A program made the translations under genes and the position numbers. The notes under the pieces are model-generated. The model searched no databases, had not been told where the DNA came from, and saw only the letters and a list, made by a program, of their open reading frames with translations. DNA of 64,000 bases from Brachionus manjavacas (taxonomy: Eukaryota; Rotifera; Eurotatoria; Ploima; Brachionidae): positions 4,526,001 to 4,590,000 of the forward strand of contig JAHQIY010000004.1 of assembly GCA_019054805.1 (NCBI GenBank). The letters are read 5' to 3'. This document shows positions 35,885 to 48,900 of the stretch, piece after piece (position 1 is the first letter of the stretch; each line of letters starts with the position of its first letter).

Positions 35885-37240
35885 CAATATTTTAGTCTCT
35901 CAAAATCTTATCTAATTTGTTTTTAATTAAATAAATTTTTTTTGATTCTATCACTTCATTTGTCATTTGTTCCAATAACTAACAACTCTGTTAGTAAAAA
36001 AATTATACCTCGGTTAACAGTTTTTTATTAGTTCTTTTCTTAGTCTGTATGGATTACCTCTTGTATTATGTGCACTTTTACTCTCCAATGGTTCGCTGTA
36101 CCAACTCATCTCATCAAATTGATCTATGAACTTGTATATTTGTCGCGTCTTCTTTTTGTTGAAAGTGTTGTTAGGTTCAGTCTTTTAAGCTTCTCCAATT
36201 AGTTTAGCTCACCAAATCCCTTTATGCTTCGTGTAGCTCTCTTCTGTACTCTCTCAAGTGTATCAATATATTTCTTCAGGTACGGATACCAAACCAAGAC
36301 AAAATATTCAAGATGGGGTCTAACGAGACTTGTGCACATTTTTTTAATAATACTCATATCATGGTCACTGAAACCATTTAAAATTTGCCCTAAAACTCTG
36401 CTTGCTTTTGCTGAAGACGCACTTGCTTGCTTACACCATTTCATATCGGTCTTTTCTATGACTCCCAGATCTTTATGTTCAGAAATCTCCGTCAACTAAC
36501 CCTCTTTTGACATATAATAATCCGTTTTTGGATTATTTCTACCAATAAGCGTTACTTCACATTTCTCAATGTTGAGATTCATCGACCATTCTCTGCACCA
36601 TTCGATAAGACTATTAATATCGTTTTGTAAATGCTCTTTCATCATCCTTTCATTTACTTAATTAAATATACAGTAGCGCTACGCCACATGGATTTTACGT
36701 AAATTTACGTCAAATTACGTTAATTTACGTAATTTTACGTAAAAAAAAGTAAATTTACGTAAATTAACGTAAAGATAGAAAAGTAAAATTACGTTTATTA
36801 ACGTAAAATAACGTAAATTTACTTTTTTTTACGTAAAATTACGTAAATTAACGTAATTTGACGTAAATTTACGTAAAATCCATGTGGCGTAGCGCTACTG
36901 TATAATATATCTTGCAGTCATCCGCATACAGAGAGCATCATCCATCAGCAAAAAGGATTTGATCCAATTGAGTGTTTTTCCTGTGATCCCATAGTTCTTC
37001 AAATTTATGATTAACTTATATCTGATCAAACTCTTTTCAAAAATCAGTGTATAAAAAGTCAAAATTGTTTCCCTGGGCAAGCTCAAATGTTATTAGGTCA
37101 AAACTCTCCAAAAGGTTTGTAGTGTACGATTTCTTTAGAATAAATCCATGCTAAAATTTATTAATCAATCCAATATGGCTTAAATGTCTAATTTTGACCC
37201 TTCGTATGATTTTCTCAGTGCTGCGGCACTTTTCCTTAGT
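35885..37240 (-). mobile_element. Non-LTR reverse transcriptase relic, interrupted by a MITE
   Basis: On the minus strand, fragments of an RT follow each other in the right order: FDLITFELAQGNNFDFLYTDF and LKNYGITGKTLNWIKSFL near 37090-36960, then directly DDALCMRM near 36940 (the blocks normally between them are deleted), the MITE, INSLIEWCREWSMNLNIEKC near 36600, HKDLGVIEKTDMKW, then TSLVRPHLEYFVLVWYPYLKKY at 36320-36270 and a final block with WNKLTNEVIES near 35960. Stops and shifts are frequent. It belongs to a CR1/jockey-like group distinct from the 26.6-kb element. Dead copy. Confidence 0.75.
36671..36900. mobile_element. Perfect-palindrome MITE with TA target duplication
   Basis: A 230-bp palindrome whose arms begin CAGTAGCGCTACGCCACATGG and whose body is built of (T)TTACGTAAAT units. 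It is flanked by TA on both sides. CAGT ends plus a TA duplication are the hallmark of Tc1/mariner elements, so this is a mariner-type MITE. It sits inside the RT relic, just after the active-site block, so it inserted later. Confidence 0.9.
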
Positions 37241-37735
37241 GATTATTTTATTTCAAGAGTAGTGGCAAGGATACAGCTTCTGTTGTATTCTTTAGAAAGT
37301 ATACTGCAGAAGCTAAGCTAAAAAATAAAGTAAGCAATAAACAAAATATACTAAAAAAAGCTCGATTTTTCTGTAAATTCAATCTAATTTTCAAAGATTA
37401 GGTTTAATTTTATGAAAAGAGATTTTTTCAATTAAAAAAAATTGGATTTTTTGAATTAACAATAATTAATTCAAAAAAATTATCTATAAAATATGATTAA
37501 TATTAGTTTTTAACATACGTTTTTTTATAAGTTATTTTAGCCTTTTTCGTTCAAAATGACATTTATTTGAGTGAATCGAAATGATTTTGAGAATTAGGTT
37601 GAAGCTACACGTCACAAGTCAAGTATGACTTTGGTTTAAAATGGTTACTTTATTACTATAGAATAAATAAAAAAGTAATAATATGGTTTTATTTAGAAAA
37701 TTTAGATCTAAGATTTTAATATCTTACCATCCTGA
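37241..37735. other. Intergenic, no gene seen
   Basis: AT-rich sequence between the RT relic and the large hairpin. Nothing recognisable. Confidence 0.4.
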
Positions 37736-38299
37736 AATTTGTAAGAATTATTATTAGAATTTAAACCATTAACCTTTTATTGTAAGATTGATCTGAAACC
37801 GGAGCAAAAAATTTTTTAAATTTTAAAAAAATTTGGTTTTGTGAAATTCAGTACAAAATGATAAAAAGTACAGAAAATGTTGAAAAATTGAATAACTTTT
37901 TTTCTAAAGGTTTAAACTTAGTTCTGTAAATGCAACATAGTGCAACATTCAAAGTTGCATCAACTGTCAATTTCTGCTAATGATGTGCAAAATCTCTGCA
38001 AAATGCACTCGGCTCGATTATATTAGAATTTAATTTCTGCGTTACTCTGCAAATTTGGCAGACCATGATAATTGATACAACTTTAAATGTTGCACTATGT
38101 TGCATTTACAGAACTAAGTTTAAACCTTTAGAAAAAAAGTTATTCAATTTTTCAACATTTTATGTACTTTTTATCATTTTGTACTGAATTTCACAAAACC
38201 AAATTTTTTTAAAATTTAAAAAATTTTTTGCTCCGGTTTCAGATCAATCTTACAATAAAAGGTTAATGGTTTAAATTCTAATAATAATTCTTACAAATT
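37736..38299. mobile_element. 564-bp hairpin element
   Basis: Arms 37736 to about 37969 and about 38063 to 38299 are near-perfect reverse complements (about 235 bp each) around a loop of about 90 bp. It shares TGTGAAATTCAGTAC and TTCTGTAAATGCAAC words with the hairpin in the ABCG intron. A diverged direct copy of its right arm follows at about 38300-38390. No coding capacity. Confidence 0.85.
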
Positions 38300-38399
38300 C
38301 ACAGAACTTATTTTAAACTTTTAAAAAAACAGCTATTCAATTTTTTACATTTTAATTTGTTCCTATTTACTGAACTTGACAAAACCGAAAATTTGATCT

Positions 38400-39954
38400 C
38401 TTGTAAATGAAATGAGTAAAAAACCAGTATGAAAAAATAAACATTACCCTGACTTTAATTATTTGTACTTTATACAAAATATTCCAATGTATTTGCTTTC
38501 CTGTAAATAAAAAGTAACCCCATTTTTTAATGAAGTTTAAAAATGACACATGTTAGATTATTTTTTTGTCAAAAGATGGGAAATTTGCTTAAGAGAAAAT
38601 AATTCCATTATGATATCTAAATTTTAATTATTTTTCAAAATCCCTCTAAAGATATAAAATAATAAATTTGAAAAATTTATGCATTTAAAATAATAAATTT
38701 TTTTTTAAATATAGATTTTGTTACTTATTATTTTAATACTTTTTTGTGAATTTTAATACTTAAGATGCAATCAAGCCTTGTTGTTTGTATGTATACTTGC
38801 AAAAACGTGCCGAAATTTATTCTGAAAAAGAGGTAATTTCTTCAGCATAAAAAGGAAGTTTTTTATTTTTCAATTTTTCAATTTTTTTCAATTTTTAAAA
38901 TATTGTTTGAAAAGAATAAGATATCATTTTAAAGGAAGGGGACTAATGGAATAAATATCTTGAATTTTAATGCTTTTTGAAATTAAGTACAAAATAATAT
39001 AACAAAATGATAAATAAAAAGATGTTTCCATAAGTGCAGCTTACAGCAAAAAATATTATCGCATCTATGATTCCTGTTAAATCTGCATTTTTTTTTTTGC
39101 AGATAATGCCAAAAAGTCTTACATTATAGTCATACTTTATTGTATTTACAGCACTTATTTTTTAATCGAAAAAATTTATATTCATCACTTGAATTTATAT
39201 TTATACCATGACAAAATTCCAAAATTCCCAAACTCCAGTTTTTCAAATAAAAATTTTCCAAATTAATCTGTTAAATCAGTTTTAATGAGAAAAATTTTAT
39301 TTACGGACTTTTATAAAATTAACTTTTTCATGCCTATTAGACTCAATTAAATTTTTTTTGTTGCTCTTTTGGCTTAGACGAACGACTTGATTCTAGGAAA
39401 AAATAGCTCAACCGTATACTTTAATGGGACTGGATGCTTTTATCAAAAAATGGCCGCGATCCATTCCTATGTTTCTTATGACACACATATTTTTGAAAAA
39501 ATACATCTTTCTTTTAAAAATCTATTTTTTCGAGCCTATCAATCAAGTCGGTCTAAAACCTTGACTATTTGGCCAATTTTTTGATTATATTTTTGAAATA
39601 TGCTGAAAATTTTTGTAATCAATTTCAAATCAAATTATTCAAATAAAAAATGTTTAAGTCTTGAACAATTTTGCTTAGTGAAGAATGTTCCATTTTGTGA
39701 TCTTTATCGTGAGAAAATTAATTCTGAGAATATTGCATAACTTTGATGTTTATCTAGCCAAGTGATCACAACAAAAATAAAATCTAATCAAATCGATTCA
39801 GTATAAGAATACAAAATTTTAAAAGATAAAATTTAACCACGTAAACTTTTAGAAGTTTAATTTAAATGGTTGTCTTAAATCCTCTCATAGCTCATATTTA
39901 AATACTCTGAATAAAATTGTTTTTTTTGTAGGCTTAACAAGATCGAAACTAAAT
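38400..39954. other. Intergenic upstream of the astacin gene
   Basis: AT-rich. A poly-T tract ending TTTGTAG lies at about 39919-39931, 24 bases before the astacin ATG, which could be an upstream splice acceptor. No supported gene. Confidence 0.45.
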
Positions 39955-42900
39955 ATGTTCTTATTAAAGTTAATTCTTTTTTTGATCCCACAACAGGTTA
40001 TTTAATACTTTGATCGAAGAATTTAAAATAAATTGATTCTTTATTTAAGGGTCTCTTGACAAGTTTGACTGAGATTGCGGATGTGAGATATGCCTCACAT
40101 GTATTTGAACCCGGAGTGATCGAACCAAAAATTGTATCCTGATCATTTTTAGAAAAATAAAAGTTATTCTTTTTTTAATCAAGCAATTAAATCGAGAGCC
40201 TTCGGAAGAAAAAAATCTTGAGTCAAAATCTGAAATAAAAGATTTTTTAATCGAAGGTGACATTTTGGTACAATTTAACACCAGCAAAAGAAATAAGCGG
40301 AAAATTGTTAATGAAATAAACCTGAGGTTAAATCAGCAAACGAGATGGCCACAGAAAATTGTTCCTTTTGAGTTTGATCCAAACTTTCGTAATTTACTTT
40401 TCCTTTTTATTTAAATTAAATTTTAAATTTAAATTTTTTTCTTTAGCTACGGACATGATTTCTTTGTTTAATCAGGCAATCGACCATTGGCACCAGTACA
40501 CATGTATAAGATTTGAACCCTATAATCCAAATAAACATGTTTTACACAGAAGCCGTCTATATGTTGAATATTCAAACATGTAAAATTACTATCTCTAATT
40601 TTTATCTTTTTTTATCACATCTTCTTCGATGTTAAGATGCGGATCGCTAATCGGCTATAGTTATAGTAAAAAAGAAAAATTATCAAAAACAAATGTTTAT
40701 TTAGGCAGAGTTTGCTCTGTATGAAGCGATAATTTTTTTTTTTTTTTTTGATTAACTTTTTTTCTCAACAGCTCGGAAATATCATCCATGAACTTGGTCA
40801 TGCAGTCGGGTTTCGTCATGAACAAAGTAGAAGTGGTAAAATTTCAATATTTAAATGTAATTGTAAATTAATCATTCCAGAAAAAAAATTAGAAAATTTT
40901 TCTATAATTGAAAATTTCATTTAAACAAGAATTTTTTTTTTTTTTTGAAATTATAAATTATAGAGTACAATTTTGAAGTTCCTTTATTTAGTTTGATTAG
41001 TTTACCTAGTTTTACTTTTTTTAACTATTTAAATGAATAGATAGAGATTCACATGTAAGAATAAATTTTCAGAATTTAAAACGTGAATTTGCTGCACAGT
41101 ACTATGTGATGACGGATTCTCAGCCGGGTTATTATGGGATACCCTATGACCTGTCTAGTATAATGCATTATGGAAGAGGTGGTGGGACAATAAGTGCTTT
41201 GGACCCAAATAGGAACTTTTTGATGGGACAACGTAAAGGACTAAGCTTTTTGGATATTCAAATGGCCAATTTAGCATATAAATGCAATGGTAGACTAGTT
41301 TTTGATTTAGTGTTTTTTTTCTATTTTATCATACCGTTAAGAAAATTGTGATAAAAAAATAATGTGTCAAAATGGCGGATTTCTAGATCAGTTTTGCAAA
41401 TGTTTTTGCCCAGATGGTACTTCAGGTACTTTCTGTGAAAAAATTTTAAGTGACATTGATTGTAAGTTTTAACATATTTATTAATGATTAGTTATAAATG
41501 TTTTGAAATAGATAGGAGGTCTGCGATTAGAATCAATCAGCTCGAAGAAGCGATGGTATGTACATTCGAAAAAAATAGTCTTTGTCAATGGAAGAACGAC
41601 AAGGCACGATCAACTCAAGACTGGGTTTTCAATAGACTTGAGCTAAAGGGTAATACGGAAACTCAGCATTATTTTAGCAAAACTAGGGTTAAATTAGGCC
41701 CACAGAATGGAGATAGACTAGGAAATAAATGTAGGTTAATTTTATTTTTTTTAAATTTAATTTTACCAATTAAGCCATTCATTTAAATATTCATATAATA
41801 AAATCTTAAAGTGATCAAATGCATGTTTTAAATGGTTAATTATTTTGTTAGTTTAGAGTAAGGATAATTATTTATTGAAAATTTCATCGATTCAAGCTAA
41901 TTAAAAATATCTAATTAAATTTAATAATAATTTTCAAAAAAATTCTAATTGTGGAATATATAAATCTTTAATTTCATTGATTTAATTAATAAATATGCTG
42001 AATGACCAGCTGTTTCAAAGCATTTAAAGATGAGATCATATTAACTTGATTAGCAAGTTACTTGAACATATTATTTACACTAGAATATTTAATTTTCTTA
42101 ATAAATTACTTATTCAATAGCAATCAGGATTTAGAAAACAAAGACGCACAGCAGATAATCTTTATTTTTTTATTCAAAAAGTTGCAGAGTCTTTTAATAG
42201 AAAGAAAAAATTTTGTTGTTTTTATTATGAAATTTCTAAAGCTTTTGATAAAGTTTGACACTAATCTACAAGCTAATTGGAATCAATCTACCTCCTTGTC
42301 CCATGATAAGATCATTTTTGCATTTAAGATCTTTGAGATTAAATTTAAAAGGTCATCTGAGTGATAAGTATCATATTAGAGCAGGAGACCCAAAAGGGTT
42401 TAGGAATAAAACGAAATAAATCAAACAGCCAATATTCACTTCCTTTTGCAGATGATTTGGCTAATTTTTTTATTTTCAAAAGGATAGAAAATCTTGAAAA
42501 CATGATAAATGTAAAAAAATTGAAAGATGGCTTTTAAAATGGAAAATGAAAATTTCTTTTGATAAGTCATGTTATATGATCTTTGAGAAAAAAATTAAAA
42601 TCGAAATCAATCTGGTTTAATTTTTTGTGTTTGAATTACAAAATGTATCCAATGTTGAAATAACATTGAAAAAGTGCGATGTTTCAAATATTTTTTTCAG
42701 TTTCAAATAAAAAAATAATTTTAAGTTAATATTGCAAGCATTTTCATACTTGAAATTAAACTTGATAATGAAATAGAATAAATTTAATTTGTAATGGAAA
42801 TTTGAAAAAAACATTGAAAATTCTTATTTTTTAAATTTTAAATAATCTATTTGTTTGTTTTTTTGTTTATCTGTACCGAGCTAATTCTCCTTCAGAATAA

Positions 42901-45900
42901 AAAAAATGAAAAAAAATTAAAAATAAACTTAAATAAGAAAGATAAATAATTCGTTTATATTAAAATTTATCAATCGTTGAAAAATTTGGTCTGGTCGGTT
43001 AGGTGAACCATGGTTTACCTATTACGCGAACAATTCTTGTTCTCAGGTTTTCTGAACTATCAATTCACCTAATTTTTTTGTTCACGTAGAGAACCAAAAT
43101 AGAATTAGGTGAACAAATTAAAAATTATGTGAAAAAATTGAATAAAACTATTTAATAAATGAACAATTGATGTTAATAATTTTTTGTTTTTTTTTTGTAA
43201 ATTTGAAGAAGCCTTAGAAATAGCATTTTATCTGATCTGGTTGACCTGGTGTTGACATAGATTCATCTAAAAATCGCATAATACTACCTAGCCCACTCAA
43301 CTTTAATTTTTTTATCTAATTGTTTTTCTTATCTGTCCTATTTTTTAATATTATATTTAGTTTTTTTCTAAATAGATGAAAAAAACTCAATATTGGTGAA
43401 ATAAAATCAGAGAAAAAGAATTGTTCCAGTAACTAGACCCCAAAAACTTTGATTTTTCATGACAAACCCAAAGTCAAAATTTATAAAAAACATAAAGTTT
43501 TTCATGCTTGCAATATTAACTTAAAATTATTTTTTTATTTGAAACATCGCACTTTTTCAATGTTATTTCAACATTAGATACGTTTTGTAATTCAAACACA
43601 AAAAATTAAACCATCTTGACCTTAAAATTAATGATAACAATTAAAAAAATGAGCAAAAAGTTAAATTATTAGGCATCACATTGGACTCCAAACTCTCATT
43701 TAGTCCAATAATGGATGAATTAGAAGAGCACTGTAATACAAGGCTTAATATAATAAAATATCTCTCAAATAGAAAAAGGGGTCTAAAGCCAAAAGCATTA
43801 GGTAATCTTTACTAATCTTTGATAGGATCAACCTTGGATTATTCTTTTTCCTTTTTTAAATTCATTCTCAGAAACTAACATCAAAAAAATACAAGTTATT
43901 CAAAATTCAGCAGTTGGTTCTATTTTGAAGCTGAAATATGATACCCCATCGAATATTATGCACAAAGAGGCTTTTAATAAACTTAAACCACTGATAGTCT
44001 CAAATTGACTTTTTGAGTTGAATGAGAGATATGTCAGGACAGGATTGAGTCATTCTGTTCTATTGATCGTCAGACTAGTGGAAGAATATAGAGAAGATTT
44101 CGAATCAAGATATATCGAATATCCAGCTCCTTTGTATTATTGCTACCTTACAATTTTTTTCTTTTTTTCTTGAACTATCAAATATTTAAACATGACTAAC
44201 CTGTAGCTATTTCAACTTAACGTTTATAAAATTTTTTTTATTTTTATCTTATTTAACTTTATTTTCAATTTTATTTATTTTTATTTTTTTTTCAATTTAT
44301 ATTTTTTTTCCTCTGAAGGAGTATTAGCTCGATACAGATTCACAAATAAATAAAATAAATGACTTAAGAGTTTTACTGTAGGAATTAGATCTATCAATTG
44401 TGAATTAGAACTTGGGTAAAATAAAAGATAGAATATTTTTTTTGGGATAAATGGACTAACGCATCAACAGATTTTTCACCACATCAAGATTTCTTAACAG
44501 CGCATCTCAAAAATTAATGAACGCATAAAAAAAATTACTGAATTAATTTTTTGATTAAACTTTAATTTATCTTACAAGCGCATAAAATAAAAAGAGAACA
44601 CCCCCATTAAAAATGCATCAAAATTTAAAGAAAAAAATACTAAATTTATTCAGCGCACCAAATTTGAAATAAAAAAAAAAAACTTAATTTATGAAAAGCG
44701 CTTCGAATGGAAGTTTATTAATGATAATGAATATTTACTTAATTCATATTTAAAATCTTGTAGCTGCGAATATAATCTGAAGTACTAGGTGCATCCTCAT
44801 TTACTTGCACTGGAGAGTTTGAAAAACAAAACAGAATTTGTTAAGTATAAACGTGGTTCACACTTAAAAAGCTGATAATGCTTTAGTAAAGTTAAAACTA
44901 TTATATTTAATTATTAACCTGATAATACTTTAAATTTAATTGATAAATTAATAAAATGTAAAATTAATCTAATATTTGCAGTATTTTGTTAGATGTGCTA
45001 TTAATATTTTTTAATTCAATTCTAAGATTAAGATTTGTTTTAAATTTAATTAACGCATTAGTCAAACGTTGCGGTCATTAATTTTGACAATCTGCTATTA
45101 AGAAATTAATTCTTTTTTTTTAAAAATTTTGGTGGGCTGAATAAATTAAATTTTTTTTTTAATGAATTCTGATGCGTTTTTAAGGGAGATGAGCTGTTTT
45201 TGTATGCGCTTCCTAAAGCTGAAATTGTAAAACAAAGTTTAAAGTAAAACAATTTTTTGGTCCAAATAGGCAAAAAATAAACATTAATAATATTTTATTT
45301 GATAATTGATTTAAAAATAAAATTAAAGATAATAAAAAAAAATTTGCAACAAAGTGAATGAATCAAAAAATCTCTTAGGCAAAAAAGGTGAAATATACTA
45401 CAACTTTTTTTTGAGAATTTTTCTTAGCGAAACTCAGGGAACCAAGTTATAGCTGCTCCTAGTTTTTGATAATAAAATAATAATAATTTGTCCAATGCTT
45501 TCCAACAGGATAATAGAAGAGGCGATCTCCTTTTACAGTACCTTTTTGAGCAACGACTGCGGTCTGTTACTACACCAAACTGATCTTCTACACCGTAATT
45601 ATTACAACATAGAATAAGATTCCATTTAAAGCCCATGAAATGTAAGCGACCGGTGCAAGAATGTAATTTTCTGAATTAATTTTTTTAAATCCTTTTTTCT
45701 CCAAAAAAATTAAATTTAAAGAAAAACTAGGTTTACCAAGCCATTTTTGGCTACCATCTCTTATATGTAAGTGTGCCTAGCTCTCACTAACTACGCCTAC
45801 AAGTAGCTGTACTTTTTATGGCTACATGTCCCTAAAAATGAGGTTCCTTAGTCATTCACAATTTTTTTTAATCCTTAATATTATTTCTAAAGATCATTAG

Positions 45901-48900
45901 TTTCTTTTTTAAATAAATTTTTCATTGATTTGTCCTTTTTAGCTCGTTGATAAAATATTTCAACATTATTTAGTCTTTTTACAAATAAAAAAAGTTAAAA
46001 TAGATTTAAAATCTTGTAAAATTAGATTTTATATTTTTTTAGAAGATTTATGATGAAAAGATTTTTAAAAAATCGAATAGTACTTTTGATACTATTGAAA
46101 CTAATTTTAACTCTAAAATAAATTTTTAATATATTGACCACAAATTGAATGTGATTTCAAAACTAAAATTAAAATATAATTTTTATTTAGTTAGTAGCTA
46201 CATCTATTTGAATAGTGTACGAAAAACTAGACCAAATTCAAATGCGGTTTTGTCATCACCACCCATTTCCGTAAATATGCCTTATCCAGTTTGCTTAAAG
46301 TAAGCCAAAGAAATTTCCATTTCTATCTAAAATATTCTAATTCAAGGTTTTGGTATAATATGTACCAAAGTTCTAATAACTATGGTTATTCAATAAAAAT
46401 TGGCACCTTGAATGTTTCGCTTCGTCTGATGGACGGAAGATCGATCACAATTTGGAAAAAAGAAGGCAATCAGGGTCAAGATTGGAAGCCTCAGGAGTTA
46501 GACATTACTTTGAAGCCTCCTATCTCTTCAATCAACTTTGAAGGTTATCTTGATGGAGTTAATTACGGAGACTTGTGCATTGATGATATTGTTTTAAAAA
46601 AAGGAAAATGCAAAGAAGGTAATGATAGTTTCTATTTTATATTTCAGTGATATTATTTTTATTTTAAGAATTGACTTTTGGGGATTGGTCAGAATGGTCA
46701 AAATGCAGCGCTAAATGTGGAAAAGGAAGCCAAGTTAGAACAAGATCTTGCTCTTATTCGGATGGAAGTGAAAATTTTGAAATTTGTGCGAAAGTTAACT
46801 CAGAAACAAGAGATTGTGAAGGCCAAGATTGTGAAAAAGATAAATCTTATTTTTCATCGTGGTCAAAATGGTCACCGTGCACTGATGGATGTATTTCATT
46901 TAAAAAAAGATATCGGACGTGCATAAATTCTCATTTGGGAGTTTGCAATGGTAAAAAAACTGAGCTATCAATTTGTTCAAATTGTAAATCCAAAAGAAAC
47001 ATATTGTACAAAGAATTGATAAAATTGTTCAAAAACAATTCTGAAAGTGAAAAAGGTGATATTAAAGAAGACATATTGAGTGAATGGTCTGAATGGTCGT
47101 CTTGTTATGCAATGAAAAACGAATGTGATCCTGGAATTCAGATAAGAAGAAAGTCTTGTCTGGCAAATCTTTGTAAAGATGAACCAAAAGAAGTAAGAAA
47201 ATGTAAAAAATTGGATGATGCAGACATTAAAGAGTTTTGTTCAAATATAAATACAAAATTAGGTAAATCACTTTGAATTGTTAGTAGTTTTTTTTTGGAA
47301 AAAAAATCAATTTTTCTCTAAAGATTTTTCGTTGAATTTTAAAAATACAAAAAGAGAGTCGACTCAAGCTTTAAATTTAATTGATTTAAGCCGGTCAAAT
47401 AGACTTAAATCATTTGTTATTGATATAAATTTGTTAGACGCTAATGATAGAATAAATTTTACTTTACATTCAACAATGAATACAAAATCGAATGAAACAT
47501 ACTGTTTTCAAATATTTATTGGAAATCAAATACAGCATCAAATTTCTATTATCAATTTAAATTCCAATAAAAAATTTGAGCAAAAGAGCTATTCAGGTAA
47601 AGCAATAAATTATTTTATTAAAGTTCAAAATGATTTATTTAATTAACCAGAAAGTAAATTGAACTATTTTTATGCGAATATTACTAAAAATACTAATGAG
47701 CCGACTAATGTTATGATGGAAATTAAAAAGAAATTAATTCCGAGTATGAGTGAATTTACGGCACCGATTTTTTTAAAAAGTGTTTTCATGTCCGAGGGAA
47801 TTTGTGAGAATAATCCTAAAGTGAAAGCGTGGGTTTTTAAAAAATTGATATTCGAAATTCAAAATTTATTTTTTTTAAAGAGATTCTACGGATGACGTTA
47901 CAGTTGATATAAATTTTTTTGCAAATGAAAATATTTTACAAATACTTAACATAAATGTTCTAAGTACGTTTGATAACAATGCTGCACGGTTCAGACAAAG
48001 TGGTAAGTGAATATTTTTTAAGCTTAAAAAAATTGATTAAGTCTTTCATAAAAATTTTGATTGATAATTAAGTTTTAAAATTTTTTTAAAATCATCTAAT
48101 TTCGATTTCTTTTAATAAAATATTGTGAAGAATATAAAATATATTTTAAATTAATTATCAAAAAGAAATTTTTACGAAAAACATGCAAAAAAATGTCAAA
48201 ATAAAAATCTTTATTTAGACATTTTCATCTTTGAAAATTTTACTTTTTTGAGTTTTTCATAAATTTATATTTTTTTTAAATTTACAATTGATAAAGTAAA
48301 ATTAGATTTTTAAAATAAGAAATATTAAATAAACAAAAAAAACGTTTTTAAATATATTTAGAAGAACCAGAACCCGTTTTTAAATATATTAATAAACTTT
48401 ATTAATGGTATAATATCTAATAATAATAAGTAAATTTTTTTGTTTGGATTTGAAAATTTTACATTAAATTAAATATTATTAAGAATTGTATTATGAAATG
48501 CATTAAAAAGGCTATTTTTTGAGGTTTAGACAATGAGAATTTTAATAAGTTAAAATCCTTTCTGTTCTTAATTGTTTTACTTTTTTGGAATATTATTTTC
48601 TTTGGCACTGTTCCTTTTTGTACTTTTTGTAATTCATAATTTTAATTTATTAGGCCCTGTTACTTTTTGTTCTTTCTGTTATTTTTTACTTAATGGTAAT
48701 AAAAAAAGGTTTAAATTAATCAATATTTTAAATATCAATTTTAAATTTAACTAATATTTTTCTTACCTCCAGCAAACCCGAATCCCTAAACCGGGGCTCT
48801 GCCGAGGACCCCGTTTAGTTTTTAATATAATTATTAAAATTACCATTAATTACAAAAAGTAAAGAAAGTACAAAAAGAAACAGGGCCTAAAAAAATAATA

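Larger units (their letters stand above)
41990..44365 (+). mobile_element. Degenerate second copy of the jockey-like LINE
   Basis: RT blocks parallel to the 26.6-kb element: QSGFRKQRRTADNLYFF at 42118, EISKAFDKV near 42230, FADDLANFFIF near 42450, KMKISFDKSCYMIF near 42545; then, after the nested insertion, VKLLGITLDSKLSF near 43660 and TLDYSF near 43835. It ends with GGAGTATTAGCTCGATACAG and an AAATAAAT tail at 44315-44360. Frames are broken at many points. It lies in the same orientation as the host gene, within an intron. Confidence 0.8.
41731..46190 (+). other. Large transposon-filled intron of the astacin gene
   Basis: A 4.46-kb intron inside the MAM domain. About half is a decayed LINE copy (41990-44365) with a nested inverted-repeat element. 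The rest is AT-rich, with a short antisense open frame at 45424-45660 that I cannot assign. Confidence 0.75.

Noticed and set aside
36675..36898. CRISPR-like array of ACGTAA repeats
   Set aside because: No regular spacers, symmetric about its centre, TA-flanked and in a eukaryotic genome: a MITE palindrome.
48572..48754. Plus-strand 60-aa Phe/Leu-rich open frame resembling a membrane peptide
   Set aside because: Lies in the arm of an inverted repeat within an astacin intron; composition follows the repeat.
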